64,000 nucleotides of DNA from CAZTTG01 sp964615935 (GTDB lineage: Bacteria; Planctomycetota; UBA1135; GCA-002686595). Both the position numbers and the translations under genes were made by a program. Shown one piece after another: positions 56,246-64,000 of the stretch; the first letter of the stretch is position 1, and the number at the start of each line of letters is the position of its first letter. The DNA is taken from positions 14,220 to 78,219 of the forward strand of contig CAZTTG010000018.1 of assembly GCA_964615935.1 (NCBI GenBank), read 5' to 3'. The notes below the pieces were generated by a model. The model made no database searches, was not told the origin of the DNA, and saw only the letters and a list, made by a program, of their open reading frames with translations.

Positions 56246-57796
56246 ATGGACCAACATGCCATCTGGTCGGTCGCCCCGCCGATCCTGGCGCTGGTGCTGG
56301 CCATCGCCACGCGCAACGTGCTGGTGTCTCTCGGTGTGGGGGTGACCCTGGGCATGATCATCGTCAACGGCTTCCACCCGTGGCTGGGGCTGCTCGATTT
56401 CTTCGAGCGCGGGATCATGGCCCAGCTGGCCGACGCGGCCAACGCCGAGATGGTGATGATCATCATGGTCATCGGCGGGTTCGTACACCTGATGGACCGC
56501 TCCGGCGGCATGGCCGCCTTCGCCCGGCGGATGACCCGGGTGGTGGACTCGCCGCGCAAGGCCCAGCTCTCGACATGGGTGACGGGGATGGTGATCTTCT
56601 TCACCGACTCGGGCAACAGCTTGATCCTGGGACCCATGTTCCGGCCGATCTTCGCCGGTGTGCGCGTGTGCCGCGAGAAGCTGGCGTTCATCATCGACTC
56701 CACTTCATCACCGGTGTGCGTACTGATTCCGATCATCGGCTGGGGCGTGTACATCATGACGCTGGTGGAGCAGTCTCTCGGGTCGCTGGGGGTGACCCGG
56801 AGCCCGCTGGAAGCGTGCATCGGGGCCCTGCCGTTCCAGTTGTACCCGATCCTGGCGCTGGCCACCGTGCCGCTGCTGGTCGCCACGGGGCGCGAGTACG
56901 GTCCGATGGCCCGCGTGCAGCGGCGGTACCTGGAGGAGGCGGCGGGAACCGAGGAGACCCGAGAAGCGGCGCGGACAGACGACGCGGGGGGAGGAGAGGC
57001 TGGCGCCGGGGCGGTGCTGCTGCCGCTGGCGACGATGTTGCTGGCCCTGGGCGGGCTGCTGATCTACTTCACCGCCACCCTCGGGGCCCTGCCGGGTGCC
57101 AAGGTCCGGCTGTCGCTGCTGATGGCGTACTTGGCGTCGACGGCAGTGGCGGCGGTCGTGCTGGGGCGGCGGCGAGTGTTCACGGCGCGTCGGTCGTTCG
57201 AGCTGTTCCTCGAGGGTATGGGTGGCATGGTGCGCATCGTGCTGATCCTGCTGCTGGCGTGGTCGCTGGGGGACGTGTGCGCGCTGCTGGGGACCGGCGA
57301 GACGCTGGCGGGGATCTTCGACCGCGGCCTGTTCCCGGGGCTGATCCCGGCGGTGGTGTTCGTGCTCGGCGCGGTGTTCTCGTTGTCCACGGGCAGCTCG
57401 TGGGGTACCTTCGCGTTGATGATGCCCATCGCGCTGCCGATGGCCCACCAGGCCGGCATGCCGCTGGAGGTGACCATCGCGGCGGTCCTCAGCGGGGGAG
57501 TGTTCGGCGACCACTGCTCGCCGGTGTCCGATACCACGGTGCTGTCGTCGATGGCCACCGGGTGCGACCACGCGTCCCACGTCAACACCCAGCTGGGTTA
57601 CGCCATGGTGACCGGACTATCGACGCTGGTGGGGTTCGTGGTCGTCGGTTTCACCGGGTGGTGGTTCGTGCTGGTCCCGGCCCTGGCGCTGCAGGTGGCC
57701 CTCACCCTGGGTCTGACCCGTCTGCGGGGCGTGCCCACCGTCGGGGATCGCGTAGGGCACGCGCTGCGGCCGGGGGATTGCCCTGACGATCGATGA
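56246..57796 (+). CDS. NhaC-family sodium/proton antiporter
   Basis: A 516-residue inner-membrane protein with about eleven hydrophobic spans, of the NhaC family that exchanges Na+ (or an amino-acid pair) for H+. The family signature is near the end: GGVFGDHCSPVSDTTVLSSMATGCDH. Early conserved parts are FTDSGNSLILGPMFRPIF and STSSPVCVLIPIIGWG. A charged, Ala/Gly-rich cytoplasmic loop (about 220-250) splits it in two halves. The ATG at 56246 follows a weak ribosome site. Ion and partner specificity cannot be fixed from sequence. Confidence 0.9.
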   Translation: MDQHAIWSVAPPILALVLAIATRNVLVSLGVGVTLGMIIVNGFHPWLGLLDFFERGIMAQLADAANAEMVMIIMVIGGFVHLMDRSGGMAAFARRMTRVVDSPRKAQLSTWVTGMVIFFTDSGNSLILGPMFRPIFAGVRVCREKLAFIIDSTSSPVCVLIPIIGWGVYIMTLVEQSLGSLGVTRSPLEACIGALPFQLYPILALATVPLLVATGREYGPMARVQRRYLEEAAGTEETREAARTDDAGGGEAGAGAVLLPLATMLLALGGLLIYFTATLGALPGAKVRLSLLMAYLASTAVAAVVLGRRRVFTARRSFELFLEGMGGMVRIVLILLLAWSLGDVCALLGTGETLAGIFDRGLFPGLIPAVVFVLGAVFSLSTGSSWGTFALMMPIALPMAHQAGMPLEVTIAAVLSGGVFGDHCSPVSDTTVLSSMATGCDHASHVNTQLGYAMVTGLSTLVGFVVVGFTGWWFVLVPALALQVALTLGLTRLRGVPTVGDRVGHALRPGDCPDDR

Positions 57797-57864
57797 GCCC
57801 GTGGCGGGGGAGTATCCCCGATCCTCCATCGTCTCTCCCAGACGGACCTCCCGGGAGGAGCGGC

Positions 57865-58728
57865 TCAGCGTCCCGTCTCGAGGAACTCCGTGAAAGCGCG
57901 CGGGGCCGGCGCCTCGAGCACCAGCCGGCGCTCGCTCCTGGGATGGCGCACCTCCAGGCGCAGCGCGTGCAGCCCCAGCCTGGGGCCGCCGCACCCATAG
58001 CGCTTGTCGCCCACGACGGGGTGCCCGAGCCACGCCAGGTGGACGCGGATCTGGTGGCTCCGGCCGGTGTCCAGTTGGACCTCCAGCAGCGCGCGCCTGC
58101 GCCGTGTCGCCAGCCGGCGGTACCGCGTACGCGCGTGCTTCGCGCCCGGCTTGCGGCCCACGCGCACGTACAGGGAGCGGTCCTCCCACAGCGGCTGGTC
58201 GATGGCGCCCTCGGCGGGCTCGGGGTGCCCCTCCACGATCGCCAGGTAGGTCTTTGTCGCCTCGCTCCAGTCCGCGCGCACCTGCTCGCACACCTCACGC
58301 GAGCGCGCGAAGAGCAGCACGCCGGACGTCTCGCGGTCGAGCCGATGCACCGGCCACAGCCGCGCCGGCCGGCCGGGCCGCGAGAGCGCATCGCGCATCA
58401 TCGCGAGCGCAGTGCGCTCGCGCTGGCGCTCCGTGGAGACCGAGAGGAGGCCGGCCGGCTTATCGATGGCGATCAGGTGCTCGTCCTCGTAGAGGGAGTC
58501 GAGCCCGCGCGGGGCGCTCGTCATCGCCTGGCCTTCCTCGCGTCCGACGACCTCCACCTCGTCGCCCGCCAGCAACGCGTGGTCGCGGCGCGCCACGGTC
58601 TCTCCGTTGACCCGCACGCACCCCGCCCGCAGTCGCTCCCTCAGCGTGTTGCGGTGCCAGCCCACCAGACGCGACGCGAGGAACTCGAACAACCCCGAGG
58701 GCTCGTCAACGGCCAGGCGCTCGCTCAT
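57865..58728 (-). CDS. RluA-family RNA pseudouridine synthase
   Basis: A 287-residue enzyme that converts uridine to pseudouridine in RNA. The N-terminal S4 RNA-binding domain (about 10-65) has TLRERLRAGCVRVNGETV; the catalytic domain has LIAIDKPAGLLSVST and WPVHRLDRETSGVLLFA, with the catalytic Asp in HRLDR, followed by TGRSHQIRVHLAWLGHPVVGDKRYG. This is the RluA/RluC/RluD arrangement; which rRNA site is modified cannot be told. ATG 58728 is preferred to upstream in-frame starts (58905), which lack the S4 similarity. It converges with the antiporter gene. Confidence 0.92.
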   Translation of the reverse strand: MSERLAVDEPSGLFEFLASRLVGWHRNTLRERLRAGCVRVNGETVARRDHALLAGDEVEVVGREEGQAMTSAPRGLDSLYEDEHLIAIDKPAGLLSVSTERQRERTALAMMRDALSRPGRPARLWPVHRLDRETSGVLLFARSREVCEQVRADWSEATKTYLAIVEGHPEPAEGAIDQPLWEDRSLYVRVGRKPGAKHARTRYRRLATRRRRALLEVQLDTGRSHQIRVHLAWLGHPVVGDKRYGCGGPRLGLHALRLEVRHPRSERRLVLEAPAPRAFTEFLETGR

Positions 58729-58784
58729 GGGTGTCAGTCTATCCGTCCCCGCCGGGCTGCGCGCAATGCCGCTCGCGGGTGTTC

Positions 58785-58817
58785 CTCCCGAGAACGCCGT
58801 ACGCGCCTCCAGGACCC
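58785..58817 (+). repeat. Short dispersed repeat, copy 1
   Basis: Thirty-three bases (CTCCCGAGAAC to GGACCC) recur at 61402 with four differences. Both copies are intergenic. The similarity does not extend further. Confidence 0.35.
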
Positions 58818-58942
58818 GGTTCATGCGCCAACGCCGGGCTGAGCCGAACTGGAGGTCGGCGGGTCTCCGGACCCTTCGGCACGGGAATCGTCTCAGTAGC
58901 CCCAATCGGAGGTTCCCTGATGGGACGCCTCGCGCGCGGGGA

Positions 58943-60244
58943 TCAGGCAGACGGCCGCCGGTGCTGGCAACTCCTCAGGATCAGTGCGGCGCTCGCCAGG
59001 ATGAGCCCCGCGGCGCCAGCAGACAGGGCGTAGGTGAAGGAGCGGAAGAAGGCCAGTCGGGTGGCCTCGCCGGCAACCAGATCCTTGTAGAGTTGCACCG
59101 CCACCGAGCCGGTGTAGCCGAGGGCGTCGGCGACGTAGATGGCGAAGACGGCCGTGCCGATCACCTGGGTCGAGGCAATCATACGGTCGAAGAGGATCGA
59201 GCCGTAGGGCACGTAGGCCAGGTAGGAGCCGATGCCGATCAGGATCATCCAGGTCAGGCCGCTGATCGCGCCGCTGTCGAGCAGCAGCGTGCTGACCCCC
59301 AGGGAGACGGCGCCGGCGACCATCAACGTGAAGGCCGCGAACAGTCCAATGAAGTTGTCGCGGATGCAGAAGAGCAGCGCGAGGGGGACGAGGACTCCGA
59401 GCGCCACCCAGGTCTCGCTCCTCGAGAAGATGCCCGGCTCCTCGCCGTAGCCCAGCTCGCTGAAGATCTCGACGCCGTAGTTGTCGCGGAAGTCGCGGTA
59501 GGCAGTGAGGAATATGTAGGCGAAGAACAGCATCGCCAGCGGCACGAAGAACCGCCTGAGGAAGCTGACGCGGAGTGCGCCGTCCATGGGAGCGCGGTGT
59601 GTTCGCGCCTCCTCGTCGGCGGCGTCCGGATCGGGGAGCTGATCGAGCAGGAGCGCCGAGACCACGAAGGGCACGAGGAACACGAGGCCGGTGGCAAAGG
59701 GCATCCAGAACTCGGGCACTCCGTGTTCGCCGATCAGCCAGCGGCCGACGTCCTTCACAACACCGCTCGCCAGGATGAAAGAACACGAGAGGCCGGCCAG
59801 CAGCAGTTCCGAGGTACGGCGTCCCTCCAGGTGCCATACCACCATGCCCCACACCATGCCCAGCGGCAGGCCGTTGGCGAAGAGCGCCAGGATCTTGAGC
59901 TGCGGCGGCAGCACCGCGAACAACAGCAGCGCGACCTCGGCGATGGTCACCAGCCCGAGAAGCATGCCGAGCCTCCGGCCGCGCGTCACCTCCGAGCAGA
60001 CCTTGATGCCCAGGTACTTCGACAGCGTGTATCCGACGATCTGGCTGATGACGAACGCTGTCTTCAGATCGATCTGAGAGCCGAGCAGCGTCAGGCCCTC
60101 GTACTTGCCCGCCGAGAACGGCTTGCGGAACGCGTACATGCAGAAGTAGGTCGAGAAGGACGCGCCGATGGCGAAGAGCACCATCACCCACGACGGCGCG
60201 CTCGCCAGCCACCGGGTTACGCGTCCGGGTTCTTCCCGCTTCAC
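58943..60244 (-). CDS. DUF5690-family membrane protein (MFS-like transporter)
   Basis: A 433-residue protein with about twelve hydrophobic spans and the layout of a major-facilitator transporter; the start (MVLFAIGASFSTYFCMYAFRKPFSAGKYEG) and ISQIVGYTLSKYLGIKVCSE match DUF5690 proteins, a family of unknown substrate seen in Bacteroidetes and planctomycetes. A cytoplasmic loop follows span six (DQLPDPDAADEEARTHR). Its GTG start overlaps the stop of the methyltransferase gene (GTGA), so the two are made together. Confidence 0.85.
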   Translation of the reverse strand: MKREEPGRVTRWLASAPSWVMVLFAIGASFSTYFCMYAFRKPFSAGKYEGLTLLGSQIDLKTAFVISQIVGYTLSKYLGIKVCSEVTRGRRLGMLLGLVTIAEVALLLFAVLPPQLKILALFANGLPLGMVWGMVVWHLEGRRTSELLLAGLSCSFILASGVVKDVGRWLIGEHGVPEFWMPFATGLVFLVPFVVSALLLDQLPDPDAADEEARTHRAPMDGALRVSFLRRFFVPLAMLFFAYIFLTAYRDFRDNYGVEIFSELGYGEEPGIFSRSETWVALGVLVPLALLFCIRDNFIGLFAAFTLMVAGAVSLGVSTLLLDSGAISGLTWMILIGIGSYLAYVPYGSILFDRMIASTQVIGTAVFAIYVADALGYTGSVAVQLYKDLVAGEATRLAFFRSFTYALSAGAAGLILASAALILRSCQHRRPSA

Positions 60245-61071
60245 GGCAGGGGCTTCTTGCCGATGACGAAGGTCGCCTGTCCGTGCTGGCGGCGGCGCTC
60301 CTCCCGCTCCGCGAGGAACCCGACCATGGAGTCATCCGCCAGCATGCGCTCGATCTCGCCGATCGCGCTCGCCAGCTCCGCCTCCTCCACGATGGCCCAA
60401 CTGGAGTCGCCATCGCGCCACTCCCGCCGCAGGGGCCCGCGCGGATCGAGGTAGGCGTCTCCCTGCAGCACCTCGTCGAGTGGCACCAGACGGCCGCCCG
60501 GGTGCAGGCCGGCCTCGCTCATGCTCTCCTCCAGCAGCTGCAGGGGGATGTAACGGTCGAGTGCGCGGTCGACTGCCTCGGGGATCAGCGCCGCGTACCA
60601 GTAGCCCTGCCGGTACTGTGCCGGCGAGCAGGTCTGGACGATCAGAGCTCCCCCCGGGGCAAGCACGCGGTGGCACTCCGCGACCGCGCGCCGGGTTGCA
60701 GCGAAGCCCGCGTCGGAGCCCTCCTCCAGGTGATGCAGCACGAAGTTCACCACGATCCCGTCGCAGGAGCCGCTCTCGAGGGGCAGCTCGAGAATGGAGC
60801 CTTCGTGCAGCCGCACCCCGGGATGGCCCGACAGCTTCGCCCGCGCCGCCGCCAGCATCCCGGGGTTCAACTCCACGCACTCGACCCGCCCCACCTTGCC
60901 GGCCAGGGCGGCCACGTAGTTGCCCGTCCCGCAGCCGGCGTCCAGGACGATCTGCTCGGCGAGGGGCCGGGAACCGCAGGCCAGAGCGCCCAGGATCAAC
61001 TCCATCCCGGCGGGCCGCCGGGTCAGGTCGTAGTTCTCGCTGGTGCTCGTGTAGTTCTCGAATCGTGACAT
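60241..61071 (-). CDS. SAM-dependent methyltransferase
   Basis: A 276-residue class I methyltransferase. The SAM-binding site is clear: VLDAGCGTGNYVAAL (motif I), VECVELNPGMLAAARAKL, GSILELPLESGSCDGIVVNFVLHHL (motifs for SAM and acid residues), and CHRVLAPGGALIVQTCSP. The target is not evident; methylation of a small molecule is likely. It overlaps the DUF5690 transporter gene downstream by four bases, so transport and methylation of one compound may be linked. Starts at ATG 61071. Confidence 0.9.
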   Translation of the reverse strand: MSRFENYTSTSENYDLTRRPAGMELILGALACGSRPLAEQIVLDAGCGTGNYVAALAGKVGRVECVELNPGMLAAARAKLSGHPGVRLHEGSILELPLESGSCDGIVVNFVLHHLEEGSDAGFAATRRAVAECHRVLAPGGALIVQTCSPAQYRQGYWYAALIPEAVDRALDRYIPLQLLEESMSEAGLHPGGRLVPLDEVLQGDAYLDPRGPLRREWRDGDSSWAIVEEAELASAIGEIERMLADDSMVGFLAEREERRRQHGQATFVIGKKPLP

Positions 61072-61172
61072 GTTGGAGGACCTTCAGGGTCGGCGGAGGG
61101 AGATGCGGGGATTCTACCAGCCGCACAGGTCCCTACGAACGAGTCCTCACATGGTGTGCGGGGCCGAGGGTG

Positions 61173-61274
61173 CGTCGCCATGGGCTCTACGTGCAGTTCC
61201 GGGGGTACCGCAACCCCCAGGACACGTGGGACACGGGGCTGACCGACGCCGTGAGCCTCCTGATTCAGCCCTGA
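61173..61274 (+). pseudogene. Possible C-terminal gene remnant
   Basis: The frame ending at TGA 61272 reads RRHGLYVQFRGYRNPQDTWD followed by TGLTDAVSLLIQP, with the look of a real protein end, but nothing coding precedes it. The family is not recognised. Confidence 0.25.
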
Positions 61275-61401
61275 TCGCGCCAGGAGAAGCTCGGGAGTGG
61301 AGGATGGCCATGACGCGACCTGAAACCACTCGAAGGAACCCGGCGGTCAACCGCCAGGGCCCACCCGGCGGGGGCCCAGGGGAGAGTTAGATCGCCTGTC
61401 G

Positions 61402-61434
61402 CTCCCGAGAACCTCGTGCGCGCCTCCGGGACCC
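61402..61434 (+). repeat. Short dispersed repeat, copy 2
   Basis: Matches 58785-58817 at 29 of 33 positions by eye. It lies about 280 bases before the nitronate monooxygenase gene. Confidence 0.35.
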
Positions 61435-61714
61435 TCGACGGGGGCCTCAGGAGGGCTACAGCGCGGCCGCTCGGCGGCAAGGGCCCTGCTCGCCGTTCTC
61501 TGCATCCTTACCGGGTTGAAGCCGCCGGCCAGGGGGTCGTGCTGAGGGCGATACGCTCCATCTCGATTCTGATCCCCGCTCCATTCCTCCCAAGCTGCTA
61601 TGATTCGCATCCGTAGGATGACAACGCCTGCGGCTGGGAAAGGCAACTCGACACGCTGCCCCGATCGAGCTGATAGCGGAGCGTCAGATTCACCGAGGCA
61701 AACGAGGAGGGTTC

Positions 61715-63130
61715 TTGAAGATCATCCAGGGCGGAATGGGGGCAGGGGTCTCCAACTGGCGACTGGCTCGAGCCGTGGCCGTCGAAGGTCAGCTTGGCGT
61801 CGTTTCCGGCACTGCAACCGAGGTCATCATGGCACGCCGCCTCCAGGAGGGCGACGAGGGTGGACACACCCGCCGCGCGCTGGCCGCGTTTCCCGATCAG
61901 GGAATCGCGGACCGCATCATATGCGACTACTTCGCCGAGACCACGCTCGAGCGCGCAGCCGTGAGGCTGCCCAAGGTCCACAGGCTTCGCGAGCATGAGG
62001 AGTTGGTCCAGGACACCATCGCCGCCAATTTCGTCGAGGTCTTCCTGGCGAAGGAGGGACATGACAACCCTGTTGGTATCAACCTCCTGACCAAGATCCA
62101 GCTGCCGGTCCTGGCGAGCTTGTACGGAGCGATGCTCGCAGGTGTCGACTATGTGATCATGGGCGCGGGAGTGCCACGAGAGGTACCGGCGATTCTCGAC
62201 AAGCTCGCCCTTCATGAAGACGTCTCCCATACGCTCCAGGTTGAAGGAGCCCAACCCGATGACTCGTTTCGCTCACGTCTGAGTCCGAGAAGTCTGATTC
62301 GCAACCTCCCCGCCGAGCTCTCGCGGCCCTCTTTCTATCCCATCGTCGCCTCCAACGTGCTCGCGACGACCATGGTTCGCAAGGCATCCGGCCCGGTCGA
62401 CGGCCTGATCATCGAGGGCCCGACCGCCGGTGGCCACAACGCGCCGCCTCGAGGCGATCTCCAGCTCGACGCCAACGACGAGCCCATCTACGGCCCGCGA
62501 GACGACATCGACCTCGGGAAGATCAGAGCGCTCGGCGTCCCATTTTATCTGGCCGGTGGATGGGGTGGCGTCAACAAGCTGCGCGAGGCTCTCGATCTCG
62601 ACGCCTCCGGCATCCAGGTCGGCACGGCCTTCGCCTTCTGTAGGGAGTCCGGTCTCGTTGGAGCCGTCAAGGAGGCAGCCCTGCGCCTGGCTTCCGAGGG
62701 CATCGGTAAGGTGGTCACGGACGTCTTCGCCTCCCCGACGGGCTTTCCGTTCAAGGTCCTCAGCCTTGAGGGCACGATGTCCGGACTGGCTGAGTACCTG
62801 ATCCGTCCCAGGGCCTGCAACCTCGGCTTCCTACGCCATCTCTACAAGAAGGATGACGGTGAAGTTGGCTACCGCTGCCCAGCCGAGCCCGGGGAGAGTT
62901 GGCTCGCCAAGGGCGGCCAGGAGTCCGAGCTCGAAGGACGCAAGTGCCTGTGCAACGGTCTCTTGGCCAACCTCGGGCTGGGCATCGATCGGCGTGACGG
63001 CTATGTCGAGCGACCCCTCGTCACCGTCGGAGACTGCTTCAACCAGATTCACGAGCTGGTGAGAGGCTGGGGCGAGGGCTACTCGGCCAACGACGTCATC
63101 GAGTACCTGACGCGCGATCTGGCGCCGTAG
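61715..63130 (+). CDS. Nitronate monooxygenase (2-nitropropane dioxygenase family)
   Basis: A 471-residue FMN-dependent TIM-barrel enzyme that oxidises nitronates; some relatives act on other substrates. It begins KIIQGGMGAGVSNWRLARAVA, the usual start, and has NLLTKIQLP, DYVIMGAGVPREVP, VDGLIIEGPTAGGHNAPPRG (flavin/active-site His), FYLAGGWGG and IQVGTAFAFCRESG (phosphate-binding). The C-terminal 100 residues add a Cys-containing region (CPAEPGE, GRKCLCNGLLANLGLG) found in a subgroup of longer members. The start is a TTG at 61715, four bases after AGGAGG. Base composition is less GC-rich than in most of the window. Confidence 0.9.
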   Translation: MKIIQGGMGAGVSNWRLARAVAVEGQLGVVSGTATEVIMARRLQEGDEGGHTRRALAAFPDQGIADRIICDYFAETTLERAAVRLPKVHRLREHEELVQDTIAANFVEVFLAKEGHDNPVGINLLTKIQLPVLASLYGAMLAGVDYVIMGAGVPREVPAILDKLALHEDVSHTLQVEGAQPDDSFRSRLSPRSLIRNLPAELSRPSFYPIVASNVLATTMVRKASGPVDGLIIEGPTAGGHNAPPRGDLQLDANDEPIYGPRDDIDLGKIRALGVPFYLAGGWGGVNKLREALDLDASGIQVGTAFAFCRESGLVGAVKEAALRLASEGIGKVVTDVFASPTGFPFKVLSLEGTMSGLAEYLIRPRACNLGFLRHLYKKDDGEVGYRCPAEPGESWLAKGGQESELEGRKCLCNGLLANLGLGIDRRDGYVERPLVTVGDCFNQIHELVRGWGEGYSANDVIEYLTRDLAP

Positions 63131-63179
63131 ACGTAGAGCCGGTGCGGGCCGAAACTACCCGTGGGGTCCGAGAAGTTGC

Positions 63180-63196
63180 GGCGTTGGTGCACGGAT
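63180..63196 (+). repeat. Left terminal inverted repeat of the IS5-type element
   Basis: Seventeen bases that match the reverse complement of 63928-63944 with a single difference (position 13). Confidence 0.65.
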
Positions 63197-63273
63197 CGAG
63201 TCCTGGGAGGAGCCTACGGGGTCCGGAGACCGCCCATCCTGTGCCCGGGCGACGCGATGGGCACACTGAGCGG

Positions 63274-63892
63274 ATGAAGTCTCCCGTCCATCCCAAGTAC
63301 AAGACCAAGTACCGCGTCAAGAACTGGCCAGCCTACGATGGTGCCCTGGTCCGCCGGGGCAACATCACGATTTGGATGTCACCCGAGGCGATTGCCGCCT
63401 GGGTGCCGAAGAAGGGAGGCAGGCGTTGAGGGCTCGGGCGTCATCGTCGCGCAGGTTCTGACGAACGGCCGAGTCGACGATGCTGCAACCGTGCCTGATC
63501 TCCTTGACCAGGTCGAAGGTGGCATATCCGTCTTCACCGCTGACACCGCCAACGACGCACGGGCCGTCTACGCTGCCGCGCGGAAGCGCGGGGCCATGGT
63601 CGTCATCCCACCGACCAGAGCCGCCCGAACAAGGACGCGGCCACGATGCCCAGACCGCGAAATGACCATCGCACACGTAAGAGAGGTCGGGCGGAGGCGT
63701 TGGAAGAAGGAGTCCGGCTACCACCAGCAGGCTCGGGTGGAGAACGCCTTCTTCCGGAACAAGTCGATCATTGGGGATCGGCTTCGTGCTCGTCATCCGG
63801 AAGCGCAGGAAACCGAGGCGTCGCTCAGCTGCAACACCCTGAATCGGATGATCGAGCTTGGTAGGGCGGCCTCGGTCGGGGTCGGCCCCTGA
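63274..63892 (+). pseudogene. IS5-family transposase remnant (internal deletion)
   Basis: The first frame (63274-63429, 51 codons) encodes the N-terminus of an IS5-type transposase: KYKTKYRVKNWPAYDGALV, RRGNITIWMSPEAIAAW. A second frame (about 63420-63892) carries the C-terminal part, starting VEGSGVIVAQVLTNGRVDDA, with FTADTANDARAVYAAARKRG (around the second acidic residue), HVREVGRRRWKKESGYHQQA and RVENAFFRNKSIIGDRLRAR (third acidic residue). About 140 central residues are missing, including the first catalytic Asp, so it cannot be active. It could still be moved by an intact relative acting on its ends. Confidence 0.78.
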
Positions 63893-63927
63893 GATCGTGG
63901 GGGTGGGGGATTTGCCGGCTCTTTCCT

Positions 63928-63944
63928 ATCCATGCACCAACGCC
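63928..63944 (-). repeat. Right terminal inverted repeat of the IS5-type element
   Basis: Reverse complement reads GGCGTTGGTGCATGGAT, pairing with 63180-63196. The remaining 56 bases of the window after it show nothing recognisable. Confidence 0.65.
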
Positions 63945-64000
63945 CCGATTCTCGGGCAGCCGCCCTCATCGCCACTCCCCGGACAGCACGAAGGCGCCCC

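Larger units (their letters stand above)
61072..61714. other. Intergenic region with hairpins and a small repeat
   Basis: This 643-base region holds a possible gene remnant (61173-61274), GC-rich hairpin-forming sequence near 61340-61380 (GGCGGT/ACCGCC and a GGGCCC pair) and the second copy of a 33-base repeat (61402-61434). No intact gene is seen. Confidence 0.5.
63180..63944. mobile_element. Internally deleted IS5-type insertion sequence
   Basis: About 765 bases bounded by inverted ends: GGCGTTGGTGCACGGAT at 63180-63196 and, in reverse, GGCGTTGGTGCATGGAT at 63944-63928 (one mismatch in 17). Inside is a transposase split into N- and C-terminal pieces (63274-63892). Full IS5-type elements with such transposases are about 1 to 1.2 kb, so some 400 bases are missing. 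I do not see an obvious target-site duplication next to the ends. Confidence 0.7.

Overview
The window is about 64 kb of very GC-rich bacterial DNA, with strongly G/C-biased third codon positions. Its gene content fits an uncultured planctomycete (Planctomycetota) or close relative: two ECF sigma factor plus Ser/Thr kinase pairs, one kinase with a WD40/TPR tail; several secreted or lipoprotein sulfatases; a GH95 fucosidase; a SASA-type esterase; a secreted tripeptidyl-peptidase II; and a row of PQQ-like beta-propeller proteins. The taxonomic call is inferred from gene families. No rRNA or tRNA gene was seen.

Layout. 1-5.1 kb: an S15 peptidase running off the left edge, a GNAT acetyltransferase, a peroxiredoxin-like protein with an in-frame UGA where its active-site Cys belongs (probable selenoprotein), a haem-binding lipoprotein, two small unknowns and a fatty-acid desaturase. 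5.2-11.3 kb (minus strand): tripeptidyl-peptidase II and a secreted alpha/beta hydrolase. 11.6-16.8 kb: a DEAD-box helicase overlapping an NRPS-like protein (adenylation, carrier and Pls-type membrane/hexapeptide terminal region). 16.9-20.4 kb: ECF sigma factor and a double-RDD kinase. 20.4-25.3 kb: three sulfatases, one frameshifted. 25.5-31.6 kb: a small membrane protein, a Gfo/Idh oxidoreductase, a second sigma factor and a WD40 kinase whose C-terminal TPR part is split off at a run of eight G. 31.7-40.0 kb: GH95 fucosidase, a fourth sulfatase, a two-domain SASA esterase and a PDZ/HEAT protein. 40.7-43.6 kb: PPP-family phosphatase and RecQ. 44.0-49.8 kb: four beta-propeller genes in a row. 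50.0-55.6 kb (minus): a three-domain SGNH/alpha-beta-hydrolase/SGNH protein, RNase HI with a zinc finger, and two saccharopine-dehydrogenase-like genes. 56.2-61.1 kb: NhaC-type antiporter, RluA-type pseudouridine synthase, a DUF5690 carrier and a methyltransferase. 61.7-63.1 kb: nitronate monooxygenase. 63.2-63.9 kb: an internally deleted IS5-type element.

How genes may work together: the four sulfatases, the fucosidase and the acetylesterase-like protein look like a dispersed set for breaking down sulfated, fucosylated and possibly acetylated glycans outside the cytoplasm. The sigma/kinase pairs are likely local signalling units. The two saccharopine-type dehydrogenases probably act in sequence in lysine metabolism.

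Main oddities: the UGA-containing peroxiredoxin with a bSECIS-like hairpin; two genes whose good ribosome binding sites lead to AUC instead of AUG; frame breaks in a sulfatase, a kinase and at an oxidoreductase/sigma junction; an adenylation domain lacking its N-terminus; and a structured non-coding repeat in two copies 9.5 kb apart. Most large open frames opposite these genes are compositional artefacts of high GC and were left out.
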